The notes: generated from the letters alone by a model not told the origin. Numbered from the stretch's first letter, positions 1-6,851 are shown. The stretch is 9,480 nt of DNA from Pseudobdellovibrionaceae bacterium (GCA_016791465.1 JAEUWE010000140.1:1-9480); one strand, 5' to 3'. Made by a program: numbers and translations.

Positions 1-96
1 TACGCGAACTTGTGTTTGCGAACGAGCTCGCTCCGTTCCTCACCCTGCCCGCCATGGACAGGCTGCCCAAACCCCAATCCATTCAAGGAGCAGAAA

Positions 97-1416
97 ATGT
101 CCACACAGCAAACGTTTGACGCAAAATACGACTACACAGAAACAGCCACTCAGCTCGAGACAAAATGGAAAACCGATGTTCGCTGGAAGGGCATCACTCG
201 CCCCTACACGGCAACCGACGTGATCCGCCTGCGCTCCACCGTTCGCGTTGAGCACACTCTTGCTCTTCGCGGAGCCAATCGCCTTTGGAACACGCTGCAA
301 ACAGCGCCGTACATTCACACAATGGGCGCTATGACCGGCGGCCAAGCCGTACAGTACGTAAAAGCCGGCCTGCAGGCGCTGTATCTTTCGGGCTGGCAAG
401 TTGCTGGCGATGCGAACCTCTCGGGCCAAACTTATCCCGATCAAAGTCTCTACCCCGCAAACTCTGTCCCATCGGTCGTCAAGCGGCTAAATAACGCGCT
501 CACTCGCGCCGATCAAGTGGAGCGCGCCGAAGGCACAGCACAACGCGATTGGTTTGTTCCAATCGTTGCCGATGCTGAAGCTGGCTTTGGCGGTCCACTT
601 CATGCTTTTGAATTGATGAAGGGTATGATCGAGTCTGGAGCCGCTGGCGTTCACTTTGAAGATCAGCTCGCAAGCGAAAAGAAGTGCGGACATCTTGGTG
701 GAAAAGTTCTGGTCCCAACCTCAACTTTCATTCGCACGCTCACTGCCGCTCGCTTCGCCGCCGACGTCCTCGATGTGCCGACAATGATTATCGCTCGCAC
801 AGACAGTCTTGGCGCGACACTGATGACAAGCGACATCGACGAAGCCGATCGCAAGTTCATCACTGGTGAACGCACAAGCGAGGGCTACTACCGCGTAAAA
901 CCGGGAATTGAAACCGCCATTGCGCGCGGTCTCGCCTATGCTCCTTACGCTGATCTGCTCTGGGTTGAAACTTCAACTCCGTGCTTGAAAGAAGCAAAAG
1001 CTTTCGCCGACGCGATCCACGCGAAACACCCTGGCAAACTTCTCGCTTACAACTGTTCACCCTCGTTCAACTGGAAGAAGAACTTGAGCGATGCCGAGAT
1101 CGCAAAGTTCCAGCGCGAGTTGGGTGCGATGGGCTACAAGTTCCAGTTCATCACACTGGCCGGCTGGCACTTGGTGAACCACCACGCTTTCCAATTGGCA
1201 TCTGAATATCGCGACCACGGCATGACTGCTTACGTCGCTCTTCAAGAGGCCGAGTTCGCAGCCGAGACAGCGGGCTACACCGCTACTCGTCACCAACGCG
1301 AAGTCGGAACCGGCTACTTCGACCATGTGCTGATGGCGGTGACCGAAGGCAAAGGTTCAACGAGCGCTCTCAAGCACTCCACTGAAGCCGAGCAGTTCCA
1401 CACAGCGGCGCACTAA
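97..1416 (+). CDS. aceA: isocitrate lyase
   Basis: Cytoplasmic enzyme of the glyoxylate shunt that cleaves isocitrate to glyoxylate and succinate, allowing growth on acetate or fatty acids. The product is 439 aa, close to the usual ~430 aa of bacterial short-form enzymes. Visible landmarks are SGWQVAGD (98-105), the signature KKCGHLGGK (195-203) whose C197 corresponds to the catalytic cysteine, the NCSPSFNW segment (319-326) and a conserved C-terminal part through about 415. The start at 97 is chosen because AAGGAG lies 6 bases upstream; an in-frame extension back to position 10 has no ribosome site and adds 29 residues unlike the family. No malate synthase gene is visible next to it, and the hairpin just after the stop suggests a single-gene transcript at its 3' end. 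Identification is very secure from the family motifs. Confidence 0.97.
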   Translation: MSTQQTFDAKYDYTETATQLETKWKTDVRWKGITRPYTATDVIRLRSTVRVEHTLALRGANRLWNTLQTAPYIHTMGAMTGGQAVQYVKAGLQALYLSGWQVAGDANLSGQTYPDQSLYPANSVPSVVKRLNNALTRADQVERAEGTAQRDWFVPIVADAEAGFGGPLHAFELMKGMIESGAAGVHFEDQLASEKKCGHLGGKVLVPTSTFIRTLTAARFAADVLDVPTMIIARTDSLGATLMTSDIDEADRKFITGERTSEGYYRVKPGIETAIARGLAYAPYADLLWVETSTPCLKEAKAFADAIHAKHPGKLLAYNCSPSFNWKKNLSDAEIAKFQRELGAMGYKFQFITLAGWHLVNHHAFQLASEYRDHGMTAYVALQEAEFAAETAGYTATRHQREVGTGYFDHVLMAVTEGKGSTSALKHSTEAEQFHTAAH

Positions 1417-1432
1417 CCCGCGCTGTAGCGAC

Positions 1433-1475
1433 AAAAAAAGGGGGATCGTCTTAGCCGACGGGTCCCCTTTTTTTT
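1433..1475. terminator. bidirectional intrinsic terminator between converging genes
   Basis: A seven-A run and GGGGG lead into a stem whose inner arm GTC (1448-1450) pairs with GAC (1457-1459) around the loop TTAGCC. The outer arm GGGGA (1441-1445) pairs with TCCCC (1463-1467), with one bulged G, and the right side ends in eight T. Because the left flank is an A run, the reverse strand also has a hairpin followed by T, so it can stop transcription from both aceA and the minus-strand gene. The minus-strand stop codon (1474-1476) overlaps the edge of the structure. Confidence 0.88.
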
Positions 1476-2361
1476 ACTCAATCACGTAAGCGAGTCGAAT
1501 TCCGTCGACACGATGATCAGTGTCTTTCACGGCCACAAGCTCTCCAGAAGCCGGATCGGCAAACTGAATGATGCGACCACCTTCTGCCGGAATTGTCTTT
1601 AACGCGACCATCGCATGTCCGGCATGACCTGAGTCAGATGGCACTGCGACTGTCGTATGAGTTGACTCGCCCTGCTCATTGTAAATTCGCATGATGTCGC
1701 CATTCACCGAAGCACCGATGAGTACTTTCTTTCCTGAATCAAGCGCCTCGATAACTTCCTCGGTCGAATGCACCTCGCGGTACTTCACACCCGCATTTGC
1801 CAGCGCGACATTGATCAGAGTTTCCTGCCCCACACGAACCCACGCACCGGCAGCGGGAAAAACGCGAGAGAGCCCAAATGGATCCAATCTCGATGGGGCC
1901 ATGAACGGTGTCATGACGGCAGCACGAGCCTTTTCACCCATTCGCACAACGGCAGAATCTCGAGGTGCCGCGAGGCCCTGCACGTAAGCGATCGCCGTCG
2001 GTAAGCAGTTGTCTGCCTCGGTCTGTTTTTGAATTGCCGGAAAGTCGACGCCCTTCGAATCGAGATTGAGCCTCTCAGCCGTCGCATCCGAGATCACGAC
2101 CATCAAATCATGAGAGCCCGCCACAATCCCACGGTGCTCTCCACCGTATTTCCCTAAATAGACAATCGACGTATCCGTCAAACGTGGGCCTACGTCGACC
2201 ACAATTCGCTCACCCGGTACGACGGCCTTCCGTGATATCGAAGCCTGAGGGCGGAACAGCGCCTGACACTGGCGGGCCGCATGAGATTCTGCCGCAAAAC
2301 CCGAAAGGGCCGCTAAAACAGCGATGAGTCGGAAACGCGTGGAAAGCGAAGTGTTGATCAT
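1474..2361 (-). CDS. exported protein with papain/C39-like peptidase triad
   Basis: The product is 295 aa. It begins with a typical Sec signal peptide: basic MINTSLSTRFR, a hydrophobic core LIAVLAALSGFAA, and probable cleavage after SHA (28). The mature part has the arrangement of a C39/papain-fold cysteine peptidase: Q113 six residues before C119 in QTEADNCLPTAIA, H249 in GHAGHAMVALK, and D269 in IIQFADPASGE. The Gln-to-Cys spacing of six matches the C39 oxyanion Gln-Cys arrangement as I recall it. No ABC transporter is visible nearby, so this is not a bacteriocin-exporter domain; an exported stand-alone C39-like peptidase is the better guess. Residues 30-110 match nothing I recognise. The ATG start has no clear Shine-Dalgarno. 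It lies 103 bases downstream of another exported-protein gene and ends at a terminator. The exported call is firm; the peptidase call is a motif-based inference without an alignment. Confidence 0.7.
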   Translation of the reverse strand: MINTSLSTRFRLIAVLAALSGFAAESHAARQCQALFRPQASISRKAVVPGERIVVDVGPRLTDTSIVYLGKYGGEHRGIVAGSHDLMVVISDATAERLNLDSKGVDFPAIQKQTEADNCLPTAIAYVQGLAAPRDSAVVRMGEKARAAVMTPFMAPSRLDPFGLSRVFPAAGAWVRVGQETLINVALANAGVKYREVHSTEEVIEALDSGKKVLIGASVNGDIMRIYNEQGESTHTTVAVPSDSGHAGHAMVALKTIPAEGGRIIQFADPASGELVAVKDTDHRVDGIRLAYVIE

Positions 2362-2375
2362 AGCGGCCCATCAAG

Positions 2376-2397
2376 CGATTTTCGGGCCCGAAAACCG
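2376..2397. repeat. 22-bp palindrome with perfect 16-bp core upstream of the peptidase-like gene
   Basis: TTTTCGGGCCCGAAAA (2379-2394) is its own reverse complement. The symmetry continues as CG...CG after one mismatched pair (2378/2395). It lies 18 bases upstream of the start codon of the minus-strand gene ending at 1474. No T run follows on either strand, so it is a weak candidate as a terminator for the gene at 2465 and a better candidate as a protein-binding operator or 5' leader hairpin. Confidence 0.5.
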
Positions 2398-2464
2398 ACT
2401 GCTCAGCTGGGTTTGGACTATCGGAAGTTCAAAGAGGTGACATTTCCCGTCAACCCCACAAATG

Positions 2465-3352
2465 CTATTTTCGAACTTTCTGACCACGCCCTGAGCCGCC
2501 GCCGCCCGTTTCGCTGATTCCATTCTCAGTTCCAAATTGAATGTCAGAACACATCGTCGCCAATCGCGAGAGCGACATGAAGTCGCGACCGATATCCTTC
2601 ATCCGATCAAAGCGATTCTTCATTCCGCTGCTGCTCGCACCAACCGCGTCCTCTCGGCCCCAGTGATCTCCAAAACCTTTAAGCTTAAGATCGCGAACCG
2701 ACTTCTCAGGCGACATCTCTTTCAGCGCCTTCATCGCATCAAGATCCGAACTGAGCACGTCGTCGTCTCGCTGCACGCGCTGACTATCCGTCAGCATCTT
2801 GTTCGGATCGATCGTCGTATTGAGAAAATTCGCGTAGGTCGAACACTGTTGTCCGAGCTCAAGAAACTTACCTTTCGCTGCTGCATCCTTGGAATCCAGC
2901 CCTGTCGCGCGCGCACGCTTTTTGAACTCTTCGCAAAACTTTCGCGTTGCGGTCACACACTGCGTGGTCTCACCGCTATCGCCGTCGCAGAAGGTCTTGG
3001 CCCTCACACCGCTCGAATAAAACGTTGTCGAACTGGCATTGAAGCGCCCCTTTGTAAAATGCACTTCAGTGAGTCGCCAAATACCGCCCGGAATGCTCTC
3101 ATCCTTCGCAAATTGTGCGATCGCACTGTCTTTCCCTACGGTCGTTCCAACCGCCTGACCAGTTTTCGTTTTGACCTCTTTGATCGGAAGCCCCGGATTA
3201 ATCAAAATCTGTCCGGCCATGAAGTCGTAGTAGTCTTTGCCGATCAGCTCCTGCTGAACCAAACCGTCATTCGGAGCCGCAACAGCGTTTGGCTGCAAGC
3301 AAAGAAAAAGAACTGCAACTGAGAAAATCTGAATTTGAAAACGGCTCAACAT
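2465..3352 (-). CDS. exported protein of unknown family
   Basis: I do not recognise a family. The product is 295 aa from the preferred ATG at 3352. That start is favoured because GAGG (3364-3361) lies 8 bases upstream; an ATG at 3358 and a GTG at 3361 are in frame but sit too close to or on that site. The N-terminus is a clear signal peptide (MLSRFQIQIF, hydrophobic SVAVLFLCL, probable cleavage after AVA at 25). The mature part has five cysteines (122, 132, 140, 170, 268), three of them clustered, which suggests disulfides in the periplasm or outside. Residues 140-225 are charged and probably helical (EEFKKRARATGL, LDAMKALKEMSPEKSVRDL). The C-terminus is a Gly-rich basic tail (ETGGGGSGRGQKVRK). 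Cys18 lies inside the signal sequence without a proper lipobox. It may share a transcript with the downstream peptidase-like gene. Confidence 0.8.
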   Translation of the reverse strand: MLSRFQIQIFSVAVLFLCLQPNAVAAPNDGLVQQELIGKDYYDFMAGQILINPGLPIKEVKTKTGQAVGTTVGKDSAIAQFAKDESIPGGIWRLTEVHFTKGRFNASSTTFYSSGVRAKTFCDGDSGETTQCVTATRKFCEEFKKRARATGLDSKDAAAKGKFLELGQQCSTYANFLNTTIDPNKMLTDSQRVQRDDDVLSSDLDAMKALKEMSPEKSVRDLKLKGFGDHWGREDAVGASSSGMKNRFDRMKDIGRDFMSLSRLATMCSDIQFGTENGISETGGGGSGRGQKVRK

Positions 3353-3372
3353 CGGCATCACCTCATCGCCAC

Positions 3373-3402
3373 AGTATAGCGGGAGGACGCACGCACTGTC
3401 GC
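3373..3402 (-). promoter_or_regulatory. candidate sigma-70 promoter for the exported protein gene at 2465
   Basis: On the minus strand GCGACA (3402-3397; four of six to TTGACA) is followed after 18 bases by TATACT (3378-3373; five of six to TATAAT). The predicted transcript start, near 3366, falls just upstream of the GAGG ribosome site. This would separate the exported-protein gene from the regulator upstream. Based on consensus match only. Confidence 0.4.
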
Positions 3403-3446
3403 TGGTCGCCGCTGTAGCCTGGACCGTTAGCCAGGCCAGTCAGTCG

Positions 3447-4262
3447 CTAGTACTCGAACCAATCGATATTCAAGCAGCGCACGACTTCGGATTTCGATGG
3501 CCCAAGCTCTTTATAGAGCTCATCCAAAAATGTCGGTATGCGCTTTCTCACTTCGTCCGCAAGCTCCCGAGAGAGAGACATCGGCCCTGTGTAGAACAGA
3601 TCGCATTCGCGCTTTGCACGCATAACATCGACGGCGCGAAGGCGCCAATTGCGATGGTGTGACAGCACAAACGGAGAATCGGCTCCAACGTGCGTTTTTT
3701 GCGGGCCCACTTGCACTACACCCGATTGACTCACGCAGAGCGAGTTCTCCACTAAGAACTTCACAATCTCAGTCATCTGCGCGCGCTCAATTCCAAATCG
3801 TTCAGCCAATCGCTCGACTGTGTGCTGCTCTTCGAGTGCGGTTGCGTTGCGAACGCCTGAGTAAATCCAGTCAGAGTAAAACCGTGCCTTCGCCTCATCC
3901 GACATCGCTTCGTTTGCCTTCAGTCGATTCACCAATTGCGATGCGCGCCCCTGCGATTCAAGGACTTGCTGTTTGATCCGCTTCCGTAAACTCACGGAGC
4001 CTGCACGCGCAAAATCGACAAGCAGGAGAAAATGCCTGGCCTCTTCTTCTGAAAAACCGATGTAGTCGCAGAGATCACTCGCGAGCTCGGGACTCAGGTT
4101 TCTTTCCTCACGCATCACCTGACTCACCATCGTCGAAGTCACTCGCAGCGCCTTCGCCATGCGACTCCACTCACCACGCCCACCAGGTCCCTTGTCGGCC
4201 ACCCAGGAGCGCAAAAATTGGCGATAATCGATAAATTCAAAGACTGCCTTTTTATTAGCCAT
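3447..4262 (-). CDS. TIGR02147 family regulator-like protein (DUF4423 type)
   Basis: The 271-aa product has the layout of the TIGR02147 family: an N-terminal stretch FEFIDYRQFLRSW (8-20), a helix-turn-helix region about 32-70 (WSRMAKALRVTSTMVSQVM and following helices), then a helical linker and a C-terminal DUF4423-like domain ending CLNIDWFEY, which parallels the LNIQLFPL-type ending I recall for this family. Members are presumed DNA-binding cytoplasmic regulators; their ligands are unknown. It is transcribed divergently from the lipoprotein gene at 4507, with two exported-protein genes downstream on its own strand, so it may control one or both sides. No Shine-Dalgarno precedes the ATG (4262), and the candidate promoter would give a nearly leaderless mRNA. 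Family call fairly secure; targets are inference. Confidence 0.85.
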   Translation of the reverse strand: MANKKAVFEFIDYRQFLRSWVADKGPGGRGEWSRMAKALRVTSTMVSQVMREERNLSPELASDLCDYIGFSEEEARHFLLLVDFARAGSVSLRKRIKQQVLESQGRASQLVNRLKANEAMSDEAKARFYSDWIYSGVRNATALEEQHTVERLAERFGIERAQMTEIVKFLVENSLCVSQSGVVQVGPQKTHVGADSPFVLSHHRNWRLRAVDVMRAKRECDLFYTGPMSLSRELADEVRKRIPTFLDELYKELGPSKSEVVRCLNIDWFEY

Positions 4263-4301
4263 TTCAATTATTTATAACATATTGGAAATCATTTGATTCA
4301 A
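4261..4301 (-). promoter_or_regulatory. AT-rich promoter and possible operator of the TIGR02147-like gene
   Basis: On the minus strand TTGAAT (4301-4296) and TTATAA (4277-4272) are separated by 18 bases. An imperfect inverted repeat, ATTTCAAT (4261-4268) against ATTGGAAAT (4281-4289, one bulged G), brackets the -10 region. The location and symmetry would suit autoregulation by the helix-turn-helix protein. A second small symmetry, AAGTA (4307-4311) / TACTT (4318-4322), lies just upstream. The AT-rich composition contrasts strongly with the rest of the window. Confidence 0.4.
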
Positions 4302-4414
4302 AATTTAAGTACTTTTTTACTTCAAAAATCTATCGCATGGCGTCGCCGTGCCGTTATACCCATCGAAGTGCCGGCCAAGGGCTCCGATCGCAGAGCTTAA
4401 CGCAGTTTCTTCAA

Positions 4415-4501
4415 GGTCCAGGGCCGGACCGGACAATACGGACACACCGACGAGGGCACAAAGCTTGCCCCTTGAAACGCCCAACTGGGCAGGAAGGCTT
4501 T
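4415..4501 (+). promoter_or_regulatory. structured 5' leader of the lipoprotein gene, with possible ribosome-site sequestration
   Basis: Several stems can form before the ATG at 4507. GGTCC (4415-4419) pairs with GGACC (4426-4430). GGGCA (4454-4458) pairs with TGCCC (4466-4470). GCCC (4479-4482) pairs with GGGC (4487-4490). AAAGCTT (4460-4466) plus CC (4468-4469) can pair with GG (4492-4493) plus AGGCTTT (4495-4501), burying the Shine-Dalgarno AGGAAGG (4491-4497). The second and fourth stems share bases 4460-4470 and exclude one another, so a switch is possible. No ligand motif is recognised, and base-pairing was judged by eye. Confidence 0.3.
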
Positions 4502-4506
4502 AGAAA

Positions 4507-5625
4507 ATGAAACTCTCTCACTCAAAGCTCACCGGCTTTTTCACCGCCACATTGGCGGTAACCGCCATACTGACATCGACGCTCGGATGCACCGCCGCCG
4601 GCGGTGGCAGTTCAAACGGCGATCCCACTGACCCCAAAGGTACTTTCTCAGTCGAAGGCACTGTCGATGGCGGCGGCGGCAAAGGTGTTCTCTGCGCGCT
4701 GCCAGATGGCCGCTCCCGCCTTGTGACACTTGATCGCTTTGAAGCCGAGTTGGCATATGGTTCAAACGTGCGGCTCGACGCAAATACGGTCGACGAAGCA
4801 TTGATCTCGATTGGCGAACGCTTTGCACTTCACACATCGACAAATTCCATTGCCCCAAAATCCGAGTGGTCTGCTGAAGGCCGATCAAAAGTGCTGCAAA
4901 ACTGGAAAGAAACTGTTGGTAACCGCCTTCGCCCGATCAGCGCAGGCGCACGTCTCTCGCCGACCACAGATGCAACGCTTCCGCCGCTGCCGAAGGCATG
5001 TAAGTTCGTCCAGATTGCGGTCTATACCAAAGTTGGCATTATTTTTTACGACGCGGACTACTGGGCCCGCCTTGAACCGATGGATGTCGCCATCCTCTAC
5101 GCCCATGAGTACTTTTACTCGGAGTACAGGAAAATGGGCTATAAAACTTCCGACGAAACACGGGTTATTATTGGCGACATCATTTCCGGTAAAATGAAGC
5201 CGATGTTCGAGGAGCTCTGGTCAACTCCCGAATACGTATTGTGCTTTGGCGGAGGAGGCCCTTCTTCACAAGGCGAGCAGTATGAGTTCTACCTCGCTCC
5301 CGCCCCCGAAAATTCCGCAGAGCTTAAGGTCTACTTTCGCGGAATTGGCAAAGAATATGTCTACACCCCAACCATCTCCACGGCATCTCTTTCGATGTCG
5401 ATGGATCACTTTCTAAGCGAGAGCTTTGGATCAGCGACTTTTACCGCGGAAGAAAAGCGCTTCGACAAAAAATGGACGATCCATATTACTCGTAGCAGCT
5501 TGCGATCGTCAGGAAGCAGAGAGGCCGAAATTCTGATCCAGGCCCATCCTGAGGGCCAACTATCTGGGGCGACTTCCCACGGTCACTGCCAGATGCAAAA
5601 ACAGCGATCGGCCGAACAGCTCTAA
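4507..5625 (+). CDS. lipoprotein with HExxY-type motif, Bdellovibrionota exported family
   Basis: The 372-aa product starts with a lipoprotein signal peptide: MKLSHSK, a hydrophobic stretch, then STLGC with C28 as the lipidated residue. The -3 position is Thr, which is permissive rather than ideal. After a Gly/Ser linker come two blocks: DGGGGKGVLC...LDRFEAEL (54-82) and CKFVQIAVY...DVAILYAHEYFYSEYR (165-208), followed by TSDETRVIIGDI. I recall the same order (GGG...C...LDxYEA, then ...HExxY) in many unnamed exported proteins of Bdellovibrio relatives; the HE pair (H200, E201) could bind metal, but no third ligand is obvious. The C-terminal third (about 255-372) looks beta-rich and unrelated to anything I know. 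It starts 9 bases after AGGAAGG. Likely cotranscribed with the gene at 5656. Function unknown. Confidence 0.8.
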   Translation: MKLSHSKLTGFFTATLAVTAILTSTLGCTAAGGGSSNGDPTDPKGTFSVEGTVDGGGGKGVLCALPDGRSRLVTLDRFEAELAYGSNVRLDANTVDEALISIGERFALHTSTNSIAPKSEWSAEGRSKVLQNWKETVGNRLRPISAGARLSPTTDATLPPLPKACKFVQIAVYTKVGIIFYDADYWARLEPMDVAILYAHEYFYSEYRKMGYKTSDETRVIIGDIISGKMKPMFEELWSTPEYVLCFGGGGPSSQGEQYEFYLAPAPENSAELKVYFRGIGKEYVYTPTISTASLSMSMDHFLSESFGSATFTAEEKRFDKKWTIHITRSSLRSSGSREAEILIQAHPEGQLSGATSHGHCQMQKQRSAEQL

Positions 5626-5655
5626 CCAAGGGCTTCTCAAGCTCTCCCATTCGAA

Positions 5656-6258
5656 ATGAGTAAATTTATGAATCGGCTTTTCCTTGCGATAGCGATGCTT
5701 CTCATTGCCCCTCTTCAAACCAACGCACTTGAGCTCACGCTCGAAACGGAGCTTGGAACTCCGCTCTTAAATGCGGCCAATCGGACAAAGCTGCAACAGA
5801 GCTGGGTCAGCGCCGGCGGCATGATTGGCAGTCACTTTCTAATGCGAGCGGAAATCTATAAACTCTCAGGAGGATTTTCGATGGGGTCGTTTCAAACTGG
5901 TCCCTCCACGAACCAAGTCGGCTCACAAGACGTTACGACTTCGATGCTCGGTCTTTCAGTTGGAACTTGCTATCCAGGCTGTAGCGAGAGCTCATGGCGA
6001 CTTATTGCCGGCGGCGGTCGAGCCGAAAGGGAGTACAGCGACACCATTCTAGGACGCGAATTTTCGACAGGTGCAATGTGGTTCACCGAAATCGGATACC
6101 AATGGCGCTGGGGAAACGCGATGACTGGACTGTCGATCGCAAGTCTCAATAGCGACCTGAAAGAGGCCGTACGCTTTGACACCGCGACAGCGCATCTTGA
6201 AATCAGCAAGCGAAATTCCGAACAACTACTCAAGTGGAACGTCGGCGTCGCGTTTTAA
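5656..6258 (+). CDS. small predicted outer-membrane beta-barrel protein
   Basis: The 200-aa product has a signal peptide (MSKFMNRLFLAIAMLLIAPLQTNA, cleavage near 24) and then alternating polar/hydrophobic strands with many Gly, Ser and aromatic residues (for example MWFTEIGYQWRWGNAMTGLSI, 141-161). It ends in WNVGVAF, a terminal phenylalanine as in proteins assembled by BAM. The length suits an eight-stranded barrel. Cys105 and Cys109 (CYPGC) could close a small disulfide loop. It follows the lipoprotein gene by 30 bases, implying one operon and perhaps one envelope complex. No good ribosome site precedes the ATG at 5656 or the in-frame ATG at 5668, so translation may depend on the upstream gene. 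The barrel call rests on sequence character only; the specific role is unknown. Confidence 0.7.
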   Translation: MSKFMNRLFLAIAMLLIAPLQTNALELTLETELGTPLLNAANRTKLQQSWVSAGGMIGSHFLMRAEIYKLSGGFSMGSFQTGPSTNQVGSQDVTTSMLGLSVGTCYPGCSESSWRLIAGGGRAEREYSDTILGREFSTGAMWFTEIGYQWRWGNAMTGLSIASLNSDLKEAVRFDTATAHLEISKRNSEQLLKWNVGVAF

Positions 6259-6797
6259 CCGCGAAGCTTCAACGTCATGTGAATATCCGTGATGGATTGC
6301 CCGAAGACGCGAAAGCGATCGGGCACCCTTGCGATCTCGAGAAAGCCAAGCTTCTCATAGAGCGCAATCGCACCCAGATTTTCCGAAAATACAAAGAGAT
6401 CAACCCACTCAAGAGTCGGCTGCGAACGCACCCACGAAAGAGCGGTCTCGATCATCTCCTGACCCCAGCCCTGTGCTCGATGCGACCGCTCAATTCCGAT
6501 CATCAACGTTGCCCGGTGAAGTGAGGACTTGAGTTTTATCCCTTGAACCAGAGTGATATGACCATAAACACGATCATCATCTCGGAGCACCCAACCGCGC
6601 TCCCAACCGACCTCCGTCGAAGGCAATGACCACTTCTTTGTCTTCTCTTCCGTCAAATACTGAAGCGGAGGAAAGTCCGGCTCTTCATAGGGAATGAAAA
6701 TCACATCGCCATCGCGACCGGATTCACTCTGATGGCGAAGCATGTGCTCGCGATAGGCAGGGAGATCCGCCACATCGGCAAGTTTTAAAATGGTCAT
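6255..6797 (-). CDS. GNAT family N-acetyltransferase
   Basis: A 180-aa GCN5-related acetyltransferase that would transfer an acetyl group from acetyl-CoA to an unknown amine substrate in the cytoplasm. The acetyl-CoA pyrophosphate loop is SHRAQGWGQEMIETAL (105-120, R-x-Q-G-x-G pattern), followed by beta-strand WVDLFVFSEN (131-140) and the family's C-terminal motif NLGAIALYEKLGF (140-152). The ATG at 6797 is preferred: GAAGGG lies upstream, and the longer form would need a TTG at 6836 with no ribosome site. It follows the aminotransferase gene by 54 bases and is probably cotranscribed. Its stop overlaps that of the converging gene at 5656. The family is secure; RimI-like protein acetylation or small-molecule acetylation cannot be told apart. 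Confidence 0.9.
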   Translation of the reverse strand: MTILKLADVADLPAYREHMLRHQSESGRDGDVIFIPYEEPDFPPLQYLTEEKTKKWSLPSTEVGWERGWVLRDDDRVYGHITLVQGIKLKSSLHRATLMIGIERSHRAQGWGQEMIETALSWVRSQPTLEWVDLFVFSENLGAIALYEKLGFLEIARVPDRFRVFGQSITDIHMTLKLRG

Positions 6798-6851
6798 CGG
6801 TTCGCTATCCCTTCGAACAACGCAGTTAGTCGCCAAAAGGAAGCGGGTACC

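Noticed and set aside
10..96. N-terminal extension of isocitrate lyase, or a separate leader peptide
   Set aside because: No ribosome site precedes position 10, and the residues do not resemble the family; AAGGAG before 97 decides the start. I see no clear promoter in 1-96 either.
2537..3322. Long plus-strand open frame (261 codons) opposite the exported-protein gene
   Set aside because: Its translation is rich in Arg, His and Leu with no domain or signal peptide, while the minus-strand frame has a good ribosome site and a clear signal sequence. It is a shadow.
3417..3436. Hairpin GCCTGG / CCAGGC after the TIGR02147-like gene
   Set aside because: Six base pairs with an eight-base loop and no T run on the minus strand; not convincing as an intrinsic terminator.
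4354..4360. TATACC as a -10 element for the lipoprotein operon
   Set aside because: No acceptable -35 element at 16-18 bases upstream; the promoter of that operon remains unplaced.
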